Shown here: piece after piece, positions 35,613-46,874 of the stretch
How positions within the stretch are numbered: position 1 is the stretch's first letter
Layout of the letters: the number at the start of each line of letters is the position of its first letter
Source of the DNA: Psilocybe azurescens
Lineage: Eukaryota; Basidiomycota; Agaricomycetes; Agaricales; Agrocybaceae
Reading direction: 5' to 3'
Assembly (NCBI GenBank): GCA_023853785.1
Contig: JAJIRX010000557.1
Coordinates: 1 to 64,000, forward strand
DNA length: 64,000 nt
The notes under the pieces: model-generated
The model's database searches: none
Seen by the model: only the letters and a program-made list of their open reading frames with translations
What the model was told of the DNA's origin: nothing
Position numbers and translations under genes: made by a program

Positions 35613-37895
35613 ATGCCTTCTATCAGGATCAAAGGAAAAGCAAGCTACGCCAACTTAGAAGACATTTATGTCGACTCTGGTCCAGACAATCGTCTGAGTG
35701 CTACTGGAACCAGTCCGTCCATCAGGAATACATTCTCTCGTTTCAGCGGCGGGTCGCCCCGTGTCCATCCCAGCACCTCCCTACCACATCTACAGGTGAA
35801 TGCCCAGGATGTACAACCTTCGCCACTTTCACAGGTGGTTACCCCAGCCAGACCCCGCGCTATGACCACGGCCAGTCGGGTCCATGACCACTGCACATCT
35901 CGAACTTCACAGCTTCTCAGTCCAACCCAAGAGAACAGTCCTTCAGTTCCCTCTCCTTTTTACCCCTCTTCAACCCCAAGACTTTCGCATCTATATCCTC
36001 AAGCGTCCGAAATGGTGACCATAGGTGGCTTGCAAACTGGCCTCAGATTGTCCTCCAGATTGTCCTCAAATGGAGAACTTGGACTGGTTGAGAACTCGAT
36101 AAATCTCTCCGACATGGATGAAGAAAATGAAGACCACCACCACGATGATGTTGTTGAACATTTGGATGTTATCGGTATGTCCCATTTCCGCCCCTGGATA
36201 ACCCGGTTGATATCATCCTATGTCAGACTCCCAAGTTGGCGTTATTTCCAATCTCACCAATGCGGCCAACTCAATCTTGATGTATTTCCAAGAATTACTC
36301 TGACAATATTTCTTGATATTTAACTAAACTTGTCAGCCCACCTTCTTCGTGGTATTCACGGAAACCGGTTGTTCTGCTACCTTTGACGCCTCTTCGACCG
36401 GGCGATAATCCGGAATTCGAAAATCCATTAGACCGACATGTAGACGACGTTTTGAATCGGCCATCCAAAGTTCGGCGAACGCTCATGGGGGTATGGTCAT
36501 TCTTGAAGACTCGTATGTCCTTAACTTGTCTCAAATCAAAGTCGCTTTTACAATATTTACTTCAGCAATGGGCGTATGTGTGCCTTGTCTACCTCAGTCA
36601 ACATTTTAACGTCTCTTGACTCATATTATAGATTATCACTGGGATATATGGCTTTTTGGTTGGTAAGTCGTAAAATCTTAAAGCAACCTCTCCCCCCTAT
36701 TTAATTGCCCTTGGATACAGTTTTTTGGGGTGCTGCCATTGTTGTTTTCTTGGCGAAAATCATCAATTTCCACAATGCAAACACACAAGGCTTCTGGGTT
36801 GAGGTTTCCTCCCAGGTCGAAACAGGTAAGCTTCTCACGAATATCACCATAATACAAGTTTAAACGATGAAACTAGGATTGTTTACTGTCACAAGCATTG
36901 GTTTGATTCCTTCGCGTGTATTGGATACATACAGTTAGTTCAGTGCAAACTTTGAGACGATATGCTTATCTTGAGTCAGGGATTTGGAGAATATGGCGAT
37001 ATAAACAGAAAACTATAAAGCTTAGGAAGAAGGCAGGATTGCCCCAGCTTTTCGATGTCGATGACCTTCCCGACCCAATCTACGACCCAAACTATGTGCA
37101 TGTTTTAACGGAAGATGAACAAATGGATTTGCACAGACGTCAGTCATTCCGCTTATTCCAAAAGCATGATCTGAATACATTCCAGAGCAAAAGAAATTTC
37201 AATACTCGCAAACTTGGTACAGGGCCCACGGAACGGAGACTCACAGGGTAAATGTTCCATGCTCACCTCCGCCTCAGTGCATCTGATTCTTGATTCATTG
37301 CATATAGGCATTTCCCATCAAGTAGAATTAAAGTCTTATTTTGCCATCCCCATTAACTGACAACCGCCATTAGCATGGCTCTTTGGATCTGTTTTTTGAA
37401 CGATGGAAATTCAATCTTTCAGGTCCGCAGCTTAATTCGATTACAAATGCCAGTTAATAACCTGTTTTAACAATTCATAGATTTTTCTTTGCGGTACAAT
37501 GTGGGGATTGAACAGGTAAGATCATCCCGTCCATTATTGGGGCGATGCTTAAGGATCAAAGATTTCAACGGCCAGCATGGACTACTGGGATCCTTATACC
37601 CGCCAGCTTCCTGTGTGGAATTGGTGCAGCCGTTGTTATATGGAAAGGTGGTGAAAAGACGAAGCGAGTTGAAAAGGTTAGGGAAAAGCTGAAAGCGGCA
37701 CTTGCAGCGAGACATGACCTGCCGCCAACAATAGTCGATGGAATGCTGCCGGAAAGTTTGACTCGCAATCCGGAACCCAAAATTATTAGAAAATCCCTTC
37801 GTGAAAAGGGAAGGAACGGGGAAGAACTCGACTTCGTGACGACAATTGACGAACATATGACAGTCCCCTCAAGAGGCAACATTTCGGAGGTATGA
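35613..37895 (+). CDS. DUF2985 fungal membrane protein of unknown function
   Basis: A fungal-specific integral membrane family (Pfam DUF2985). MPSIRIKGKASYANLEDIYV is followed by a long Ser/Pro-rich disordered region, then an acidic-His patch DMDEENEDHHHDDV. Exons give LLPLTPLRPGDNPEFENPLD, VRRTLMGVWSFLKT and a membrane segment IITGIYGFLVV / FWGAAIVVFLAKII. The diagnostic GLFTVTSIGLIPSRVLDTY and WRIWRYKQKTIKLRKKAGLP come next, then DVDDLPDPIYDPNYVHVLT and MDLHRRQ. The C-terminal part has ALWICFLNDGNSIFQ, LCGTMWGLNRFQRPAWTTGI and a second hydrophobic segment (IPASFLCGIGAAVVIW). A basic helix and a tail ending RGNISEV finish the protein. The frame slips by one at 37,314-37,316 (CCC; CCCC is needed to read HFPIN before a 53-nt intron). 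Function unknown. Confidence 0.8.
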
Positions 37896-38004
37896 AAATG
37901 AACGCAAACGAACATAATGTTATGATACCCTACCACGGAGAGCATTTTTTAAATCTATCTGTCTGTATTAGCTATAATTGTGTATTCGACTATCAATTAC
38001 CCAC

Positions 38005-38949
38005 CTATGACACATTTGTGCGTGCCAAATATGCTGCCCATCCCTCTGCCATATATCGCTCAGCTTTGGCCGCTATGGTGTCAACCGCTTTTGGATCTGT
38101 TCCATATATTCCTCTTCCAACTATGATGATATCGCAGCCAGATTCGAATACTGCCTCGTATGGTGTCCTGTACTGTTGACCCATAGAGTCTGCTTTGGAA
38201 TCGAGTCCGATACCTGGGGTGAGAATGAGGAAATCCTCTGCAGACACATCCTCGTCCAAATTAGCGCCAACGCCATCCATCCTTTTCTGAGCAATGAATC
38301 CAATCACGAAATCTCTGTGTTGGCGAGCCATCCGGACAGCTTCTTCTGTGTACGTACCAACTGCCAGAGACCCTTTGGTGCTCATTTCAGCGAGAAGGAG
38401 GAGTCCACGACCCAGGGGAAGCCCTACGGATGAAAGCCCTTTTATGATGGAAGGGCCAGGAACAGGATGGGCATTTGTTAAGTGAGACCAGCTTGCGATT
38501 TTATGGACACCGCTGGAGTACTGTAACGCGACTGTGTTTCCTGGAATCATTCTTAAATATAACGCGTGTTCTTGAAGAAAGAAGAACGAACCAATGTCGG
38601 CAAATTTTCTGTCTTCAAAATAGACAAAATCATATGTCTGGCTAAGTTGTTCGAGCCGTTCAATTAATGAAAAGTCGAAATTGTCGATGATATCAACGTG
38701 CGTCTTAAAAGAAATCGATAAGGACATGTTCGATTACAACCCAGCGAGGGCATTTGCCTTTATCATGCAGACGTACGGCGCGACAGCTTCGATAATGGCT
38801 AATAAGTCGTTCGCGTCTGTTACATCGACGCTGACTGCAAGATTCGACTTTTTGCGCTCCATTATCTCCAGTATTAATTTGGCGGTTGGGTTATCAAAGC
38901 CAGATGCTCTGCTTCCATAGCTCCGGGTGTACGCAGTCGAAGAGGACAT
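38005..38949 (-). CDS. URA3: Orotidine 5'-phosphate decarboxylase
   Basis: Catalyses OMP to UMP plus CO2, the last step of de novo pyrimidine synthesis, in the cytosol. [20 protein letters not shown] leads to [20 protein letters not shown] and PYVCMIK. The catalytic region is [10 protein letters not shown] followed by [15 protein letters not shown], where the D-x-K-x-x-D catalytic network ([10 protein letters not shown]) is visible. Then come [81 protein letters not shown] and [20 protein letters not shown]. Length, about 280 aa, is normal and the frame is intact through two introns. The first intron (38,704-38,757) begins with GC rather than GT. It converges tail-to-tail with the DUF2985 gene (109-bp gap) and diverges from PUS7. 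Confidence 0.96.
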
Positions 38950-39123
38950 TATAATAGCTGTTGTGGTAGATGGATAATAAAATCTGGACAAGATACCAAT
39001 AAAATACTTACGGAGAGACGAAGCTGTGATAGATAAGATCCAAAAATGATCACTTAAGAGATAAGATAACAAAATGAATTGGATCTGAGTTTTCTGGTTG
39101 TGTTGAAATAATATTCAACCATC
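38950..39123. promoter_or_regulatory. Divergent promoter URA3 / PUS7
   Basis: Only 174 bp separate the two start codons, so both genes must share or overlap control elements. The spacer is AT-rich. No specific factor site is claimed. Confidence 0.4.
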
Positions 39124-42100
39124 ATGTCGTCCCTTGTGATTCATGAGCGTGAACAGGACGATGCCGAGGTAGAGAGATACTCGAAACGCGCAAGACTAGA
39201 TAATACACTTCAAGAAGAGAGTGCTACTGGATTTGGGCCGGACAACTCTGTCCTCCCTCCAAGTCATGCATTACTTGGCAGACCAAAGCCTGTTGCTAAA
39301 GAAGGGTCTGCCTTGAACTTTCTAGAGGCAGATGTTGGAATTTCAGAGTATATTGGACGCGGAGAAGCCAAGGTAGAAGGTATAATTAAACAAAGGTAAG
39401 TAACTCTTCTTTGCACACAGCTCCTTATTGACGAAGTCGGCAGATTCACTGACTTCCTGGTGTACGAAGTTGACCAGGATAGCAATGTCATTCATCTAAA
39501 ATCTCTGGCTAAACCGGAGTCAAGTAAGCCGGACAAGGAAGTAGCAAAGTCTGCAATGTCGGAAGGGGCTCCTACCAACCGTGACACGGAGGACGCTGTT
39601 ATGTCCGCCCCAGATACAAACAATCTCGTCCAGATAGACAAGGCCGAGGGAACATCTACAACTGTTGACGATAATATGGAGGAATCCTCTAATATGAACA
39701 ATACAGTATTGAAGGCTTCGACGAAGGAAGAGCCATGGCCAGAGCATTTCAACTCCTCGCTGTCGACCTTCTTGAACGAGGAAAGTATAAGCCAGTTGAA
39801 GCAGATTTACTTGGAAGGACCCGAACTTCCCAGAGTCAGCGATGGAGGTTGGGCTGGGCGTGTTCCCAGTTCTACTTCTGGAGAAGATGCTCCCCAGCGG
39901 AGCTCATCCCTGAGGTCAGCACCGCGGAAGAAAGTGGTGGAAGAGACAACCGTCGTGGCCGTGGTGGAAAGCGCGGTGGAAGGAGCGGTGATAGGGGTAG
40001 TAGAGGAGGTCGTGGAGGTCGTGGAGGAGGACGAGAAGATACGAGAAAAGTTCTTTCTAATGTAACTTCGTTTTCTTCCTTATTTCTGGTCCCTTATCAA
40101 CTAACAATTCGCAGCCTATGACTTCGAAGGATACGCGTACTGCCTTCCACAAAATAATTCGCGAGCTTTTCGGTGGAAAACTCGATACCGAAACTGATAC
40201 CAGTGGATCTACTCCTGAGCAAGGTTCTCGCATCTTAGTCAAATGGGCCAAGAAAGGCGGCGGTGGTAGGGGTGGAGGACGAGGTGGAAGGGGGATAACA
40301 CAGGTATATTTTTCTTATATCCTTTCAACTTCTCGATACTTAAACACCTTTAGCTCGTGGAACATACCCTCCCTACATCCATTTCACACTCCAAAAGACA
40401 AACCGCGACACTCAGGATGCACTAGGTCACTTATCACGCAACCTTCACGTCAACGTCAAAGATTTGGCCGTAGCAGGGACAAAGGATAAACGTGGTGTTA
40501 CTGTGCAAAGGGTATCGCTAAGTCGCGGAAATAGGACTGTCGAGGATATTTGGAGGCTTGCCAATGGCCTAGGTCCGAGAAGGACCGTCGAAGATGTCAT
40601 GACTCAACGCGGAGAGCGAGGTATACGCGTTTCTGATTTTAACTACCGCAAAGCTGGTCTAGAATTGGGCATGCTTAAAGGAAATGCATTTGTTATAACG
40701 TTGAGGTAAATTTTGTGTCTTTTGAATTCTAATTTTATCACTGATTTTTTTGTACTCTTTACACAGGAATGTTAAGGTAGAATCGATGGAAATTTTGGAT
40801 GAGGCCATGAACACGATCAAACATAAGGGTTTCATTAATTATTATGGTATTTAACATCCTCCTTTGATATTCTCCGGGAATTTACTTACTCGACTTTGTG
40901 TGTTCTAGGAATGCAGCGCTTTGGAACCGCTTCGGTCCCCACTCACTCCATTGGCCTAGCTTTGTTGAGGTCAGAATGGCAGAAAGCCGCAGATATGATC
41001 CTCAGAAAGAGGTTTGGCGAACATCCTGATGTAGAAGCGGCTCGAGATGCTTGGTTGGTGGAACACGATTTGGATAAAGCACTAAGTCTTTTCCCGAGGC
41101 GCGTTGTGGCCGAGCGCTGCATCTTGGAGAGCTTCAAGAAACAAAAGGGTGATACTCGAAATGTTATGGGCGCATTATCAACTGTGAGTACAACTTCAAA
41201 TTTTAAAGCGTTTATCATTTGTAACGCCAGCTATTTAGATTCCTCGCAACCTTCGTTTGATGTATATTCACGCATACCAGTCATATGTTTGGAATGCTAT
41301 CGTTTCCGAGCGTATTCGTACTTATGGCAGCGATCGACCAATCGTAGGCGATCTTGTATTTGATATGCCTAAGGATAAGGAAACGATGGACATCGACGTC
41401 GAGGACGCATCATCTGTCTCAAATGAAACAGAAGAACCAGGTGAATTTGTTGATTTTCACGCTTTGAATCTCATTTGACATTTGCCCATCTTTTGCAGCC
41501 GAGTCGCCTAAAAGAAACCGAAGACCGTACGAAGCCCCTCAAATCAAGACTTTGACAGAAGAGGATCTCGACAAATACACTATTTTCGACGTCGTCATGC
41601 CATTGCCTGGTACCGACGTCGCATACCCAGGAGGAAAGCTTGGTGAGCGGTACCGAGAGTTCCTTCGCATGGACGGACTCGATCCGGATGATTTTTCGCG
41701 CAAGCAGAAGTAAGATTTCCAGCACACCCCGTGATAAACTTACTTACAACTTGCACAGAGACTATACGTTGAATGGATCTTACCGCAAAATGCTGCATCT
41801 TCCCAAAGAGCTTTCTTGGTCGGTACTGCGATACACTGATCCAGATGTCTCCCTCGCACAGTCCGACGAGGACAAATTGCTCGGCTTTGATCCTCCCGCT
41901 ATTGTCGAAGACGGCAAATTCATGGCGCTGCAAATCAACCTTACTCTGGGGACTGCAGCTTATGCGACCATGGCCTTGCGGGAAATAACGAAAACTGACA
42001 CCAGCTCACATGTCCAGACAAGCCTGACGGCTGCAGCGGAAGATCAAAAATATCGCGGTATCACGACCGATGCTGGTCCAAGCGCTGAAGAAATAGAGAA

Positions 42101-42134
42101 ACCCGCTTTAGCCGCCGAGTTAATTCTGTCATAG
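39124..42134 (+). CDS. PUS7: Pseudouridine synthase PUS7 (TruD family) with RGG-rich insertions
   Basis: Isomerises uridine to pseudouridine in tRNA, U2 snRNA and m[23 protein letters not shown] is followed by [15 protein letters not shown] and the first catalytic-fold segment (IIKQR / [20 protein letters not shown]). A low-complexity region follows, with [20 protein letters not shown] (about 39,950-40,045) and a second [13 protein letters not shown] (about 40,254-40,300). The TruD core has [34 protein letters not shown] (GTKD carries the catalytic Asp), [19 protein letters not shown] and [65 protein letters not shown] and [20 protein letters not shown] complete it. The frame slips between 39,870 and 39,920 and at 40,371-40,373 (CCC; one C missing before [10 protein letters not shown]). 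Stop TAG at 42,132-42,134. Confidence 0.92.
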
Positions 42135-42773
42135 GGTGGCAGCTGATAATCTTGCGGAAAATATATAATAATGTTGCTCTAAGGCGACACTGTTTGCAGG
42201 CGCCAATGTAAGCTGGGAATGCAACTATGTGATATACATCCATCGAATCTCATCACTCGCTTTTACAATGACGCTGTGTTCTCGGTTGATGGTAAGGACA
42301 TGGAAAATACGGCCAGGAGAGCGTATTGGTTGAGAAAGAATACACTCAGGATTCAAAATTTACTCAAAGATGAATCCGAGGTCCTGGATTGGCCCATGAA
42401 ACTGGAAGAATATTCTTCGCCTGTGGTTTGGTGAGAATAGACCACTGTGAGTGATTTGTCGATATAAGCTTTTGGCTATCCGGTACAAGGACACCTTGAC
42501 CGGCAGTCTGACCCGTGGGGGATATTGGATGAATTTTCCCAAGGGTGTCTTTGGCGTTGAGGTGAAATTGTACGCACGGTCGGGGCAATCACTCACGAAT
42601 TTGGGTCACCGTTCAACCGGTTGTTTTGTTTCAAATTAATCCGTATCCCGAGAGCTAAATGTAGCGACGACGTGTCCCAACAACTCTCAGCTCAAAGGAA
42701 CTATAAATGATTCATTTCACCTGAAGAGATTGCTACCTCTTTCATTCACCTGTTTGTCCAGTGGAACTGCGCC
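42135..42773. other. Intergenic region PUS7 / MFS transporter
   Basis: 639 bp with several short frames on both strands (for example 42,219-42,434 and 42,360-42,596). None shows a domain, membrane pattern or consistent splicing. It probably holds the PUS7 3'UTR and the MFS promoter; the last 60 bp before the ATG are pyrimidine-rich. Confidence 0.5.
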
Positions 42774-44535
42774 ATGGCGAAAGTCGAAACAGTCGTCTTT
42801 CTATCTCTCATTCTCGATCTTTTCGCCTTTACTATTCCTCTGCCCCTTTTCCCTCGCCTGATAGAATGGTATACAGTAGTGGGTCCAACTCTTCAGCCGT
42901 ACACGTTGCACAACAGTCCTGATACTCGGCGTAGCGAGAAAGCTCTGATGCCAACGGCTTCCTGGTCCGCATTCTTCAGTTCGTAACTTCAATTAGAAGC
43001 CTTCTGTACAAGCCCGGAGTCCAATCTCAACGATGGGACGTTGTTCTTCTTGGTGGTCTCATGGGCTCTGTGTTCTCGTGAGTTCAATAGTCAAGTTGTC
43101 TATTCGTGGTCTAACCGAAACGGACGCCGTGCTTAGGACTCTACAATTCTTTGTCTCTCCAAGAATCGGAGCCTTGTCTGATAAGTATGGCCGCAAGCGC
43201 ATCCTACTTATCACAATGATTGGGAATATACTGTCTGCTCTTATGTATGTCCATCCTGTGGACGTGTATCAAACTGTTTAACGAGAGTATTGGTAGCTGG
43301 ATACAATCCACAACATTTGCATCATATATGCTCTCCCGAGTCGTCGGTGGCCTAAGCGAGGGGAACGTGCAGCTTGCAATGTGAGTGCTTAAACCTCCGT
43401 GATGTCATTCATTCGCTTGCTCACGATATGAATAGTGCCATTCTATCAGACGTAACAACACCTGCTGTCCGTTCTAAAGCACTCGCACATGTCGGTATTG
43501 CCTTTGCTATTTGCTTCTGCATTGGCCCGCCCATTGGTGCATACTTCGCCTCCCGCCCTCTCCCTAAATCCATGAACAGCTGGGGTCCTGGACTCAACGT
43601 ATATGCTATCCCTGCTATCATAACCCTCGTTCTTCTTGTAGCCGAAACTATCTTCCTCGTGGTGGCTCTTCCTGAAACAAGAGGGAAAGGATTCGCAGCT
43701 ACCAAAAGCAACGAAAAGTCGTCTACTACTCATGCAAACGGGAACGGGAACGGAGTTCCCAAACCACCTGTTGTCAGGCGCTCCGTCGAATCGCGCCTTC
43801 AGGTCCTTAAATCCTTGCGCACCTTTCACTTCTTTTTCTTGGCCCTATTCTCTGGTGTAGAGTTCACTCTCACTTTCCTCACTTTTGATTGTACGTGACA
43901 TCCTTCAGAATTACTAGCAAATACTCAGGTTGTTATTGTTACCTTACAGTGCTGGATTGGTCGAACACACAAAATGGGAAACTAATCGGGTCAATTGGTA
44001 TCATTAGCGCCTTACTACAAGGTGGCTATGTGCGGCGATCTATGTCAAAGGTTGGCGAAGGCAATATGGCGCAAAGAGGAGTGTCAAGCTGCGCCATAGG
44101 ACTTATCCTTTTGGCCCTGATGCCAAATTTTGTCCAGACACAGCCATCGCTTGCGATGAAACTTTGCAGGGGGCCGCAGTATGCATGGCCTTCACGAGTG
44201 CAACGGTCGTGAACTCTTTGACAGCGTTCGCGTCATTGCAATGTGATGAGGGTGGTATCGATACAGTGGCGGGCAAAACTGTCGAGGAACACCCGCAGCT
44301 CGCAAAAGGGACAGCACTTGGAAACTTCAGGTCTTCAGGTCAACTTGGACGTGCTCTGGGGCCGTTGCTCGGTGAGTTGTACCCTCAATTTGTTGCAGAT
44401 CATGGATCTCATTATTACCTAGCCTGCGCATCATATTGGACTTTTGGGCCATCCGCAACGTATGGCGCTTCGGCGTTGGCGATGGCCGCTCTTTCCATGA
44501 GTATGAAACGAGTAGCAAAAATAAAATCTACATGA
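42774..44535 (+). CDS. Major facilitator superfamily transporter (Tet-like/MFSD10-like)
   Basis: A 12-helix membrane transporter, probably a drug or metabolite exporter; the substrate is unknown. MAKVETVVFLSLILDLFAFT starts helix 1, then LFPRLIEWYT and, after a 59-nt intron, RESSDANGFLVRILQFVTSI. Helix 2 is DVVLLGGLMGSVFSTLQFFV. The conserved loop 2-3 motif is RIGALSDKYGRKRILL (G-x3-D-x-x-G-R-R/K type). ASYMLSRVVGGLSEGNVQLA, ALAHVGIAFAICFCIGPPIG and NVYAIPAIITLVLLVAETIF are further helices. A Thr/Asn linker separates the halves. The second half has LFSGVEFTLTFLTFD, SIGIISALLQGGYVRR, SCAIGLILLALMPNF and GTALGNFRSSGQLGRALGPL. It ends MKRVAKIKST. The frame slips at 44,163-44,165 (TTT; TTTT is needed to read KLLQGAAVCMAFTSA). 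Confidence 0.88.
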
Positions 44536-44878
44536 TATTGCTGCAACTAAATATACGGCATCGATGGACACACTATATTTATATGGGAGAAGAAATATCT
44601 GCATTTACTCCTAAATAGCTAGAAATAAAACTAATTGGATTCTTTTTTAAATCTAAATTGACTAGACTAAAAAAAAGTGAAGTAAGGTAAGGTGGTCCAC
44701 CGAGAGTTCCCTTGTGAATCTATGGGTGGACAAATTATGGTATCAAAATAAATACCTATCGCCTCGGGTGTCTAACTAGGCACAAAAGTAGCGATGGAGT
44801 GTTAGACTGAATCCCATGGGTATCCTAAACGAAGTGTTCGGGGAAAAGAGTATAATATAGAGCGAAGGTAGATGATGA
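44536..44878. other. Convergent intergenic region MFS / SUR1-type gene
   Basis: 343 bp, AT-rich, between two 3' ends. It contains an A-tract (ACTAAAAAAAAGTGAAG-like at about 44,666) and no supported gene. Probably both 3'UTRs. Confidence 0.6.
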
Positions 44879-46528
44879 TTATGAACCCCAGGGGTCTGCA
44901 GGTGTAGATCTCGTTCTTGAAGCGCTTGACCGTGATGGCACTTCATCAGCAAGTTCCACTAGAGGAGCATATTCGTCATTTGAACGTCGACTACTAGAAC
45001 CTGAATCATTACGGCGCCCCGTCTCAATATCTTCTCGAAGAAAATCCTTTTCCGGCGGAAACGATGAAGTTGGCTCTGACCTCCTGGGCACTGGAGAGCG
45101 AGAAATCGTTCTGGAAATGGTACGACCAGGTGGCGCAGGCTGCAGCTCAATTTCTGGAGTTTGGGTAAATATAGCAGGCAAGAAAAACATGACGTTCCTG
45201 TTGGATCTCTGTCGACCAGTCCTGATAGGAGTGTCCGGGGGTTCCTGGCGGGCTCCTGTGTACGAACTGACGCGATTCCTGATACGGTGGAAAGCTTCTA
45301 CCAAGGGACTTTGAACGCGACCGGCATATGGGTCCGAGTACTCTAATGCATCAGAGGATGGAGATGGTGGGCGCGAATCGAAAGGAAGATGAAGAATCGG
45401 GACCTCCTCGATGGGAGATACGGCCTCGCTGCTGACAGGGGAGTGCACCTGGGTGGACGTTCCAGACGCAGAGAACGATCCGCGACGGAGTTGGAAATAC
45501 CAACGTCCTGAGCGTGAGATCCTTGGAAAAACGATTTCGTAACCCCGAGTAAAGCGCCTACCCTGCTTCGATGGTAATCGAATGAGACCAACAACTAAAA
45601 TGAATAGACCCAGCCACATGAGAAGTTTGCCCCAGGTAGCCAGAAATCCAATGAATGCGGCATCATCGGCATGCCAGCTGCTCCCGTAGAAGTGAGAGAA
45701 GAACGAGTGAGGAGCTTCATCTTCCCGAGCATTTTTGCCGTATAGGGATTTGGGTAAAATGCGTACATCCTGGAGTGCAGAGTTGGGATGGGATGCGGTA
45801 TAGAGACCGTACTGAGCAGACAAGAACATGGGGCCCGTGGTGAACATGACGGTCGGATAGTTCAATACCCAGGAATGGTCGAACTTCATGAGGTTATGGA
45901 TGGTCTGTTCGAGTAAAGGGTGTCCTTTCTCCGAGAACATGAGGTCGTTTGACACGCCAACGGGTATTGTTTTGGGAAGAATGACGGGGTAGACTAGGAG
46001 GGGATCCATTGGTTTGAGGCAACCAATATCCAAATCGACATAGATTCCTCCATAATGGTATAGTACAAAGTAGCGTATAACATCGGCGCGTTGGATTGGA
46101 TATGTGTAGTTGTCGAAGGTATCGAGGAACCATGAGTAATGCTCCGCAATAAACTCCCGAGAACCAGCATCGGTCCAGAGCTTATATTCGCTGGGGAAAG
46201 GTCAATGGAGAAGATAGAGTGAACAGCAGGGGAACACGCACTAATCGGGCATCATATCTCTGCAGGCCTGGGAAATGACTCGCCAGCGAGGAGGCAATGT
46301 TTCGGATTTCCATGTCTGGTGTATAATCCTGGGGATTCTTTCTACCTGGCCGTGTGCAGCGGCGTCCCATCGAGTAGTGTTGTCAAGGATGGGAACCTCG
46401 CGCTCTGAGAGGTATGCAGAGGGGTCAATTGAAAGATAGTATGTGACGGACGAGAGAACGACAACAGTCCCTAGAAGAAAAAGAGCGAGAATAGAGAGGA
46501 AAATATAGAAGCTGCGCCGTCTGTTCAT
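44879..46528 (-). CDS. SUR1: SUR1/CSH1-type glycosyltransferase (GT32, inositolphosphoceramide mannosyltransferase)
   Basis: A Golgi type II transferase family (Gly_transf_sug/GT32) that adds mannose to inositolphosphoceramide. MNRRRSFYIFLSILALFLLG is a signal anchor. VERIPRIIHQTWKSETLPPR is the family entry motif. After a single 51-nt intron comes YEYKLWTDAGSREFIAEHY, then YTYPIQRADVIRYFVLYHYG and GGIYVDLDIGCLKPMDPLL with the DxD motif (DLD). NDLMFSEKGHPLLEQTIHNL and FTTGPMFLSAQY follow, and then a SSWHADDAAFIGF segment. A second membrane span (LLMWLGLFILVVGLIRL) is followed by a cytosolic tail of about 250 residues rich in Ser, Arg and Pro. That tail is much longer than in yeast Sur1. The total is 532 aa and the frame is intact. 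The acceptor sugar lipid is inferred from homology only. Confidence 0.9.
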
Positions 46529-46874
46529 GAGGGATATAGGGACTGAAGAAAAATATCAAAGTTGCTATTGTAAACAGTTATACCCACTTCGGCTTGCCAC
46601 ACCGGCTTCTTTTTCTTCTCACACTTCCGCCGCAGTAACGCAAGACATGCGGCTGTACCTTTAAGCAATCCAATTACATTACAATCAGAGCTACCATAAC
46701 CGAGGTCAAAGCAATTCTATACACCAAGCGCAGTAAGCGCAGTGGTACTTTACACCATGAAGCACTGCTTATCATATCACTTGCTGCTCGCACTCAGTCC
46801 GACCTTTTCTATCGTAGCATCAATCCCATTGACAACCTTAGCTGTCGTCTTCCTTCCAAGATACCTTGATGAAT
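46529..46874. other. Intergenic region between two minus-strand genes
   Basis: 346 bp comprising the SUR1-type promoter/5'UTR and the hydrolase 3'UTR. A plus-strand frame at 46,742-46,966 is short, partly antisense to the hydrolase C-terminus, and not supported. Pyrimidine-rich stretches (CTTCTTTTTCTTCTC) lie at about 46,606-46,620. Confidence 0.5.

Noticed and set aside
39460..40065. Alternative PUS7 reading ending in a Val/Glu-rich run
   Set aside because: This frame does not join the downstream exon ([13 protein letters not shown]) in phase, whereas the RGG-containing frame does; the Val/Glu run is the shifted reading of the RGG codons.
42219..42434. Small gene between PUS7 and the MFS transporter
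   Set aside because: No conserved motif, no promoter or splice logic, and the reading overlaps several equal-length chance frames on the other strand.
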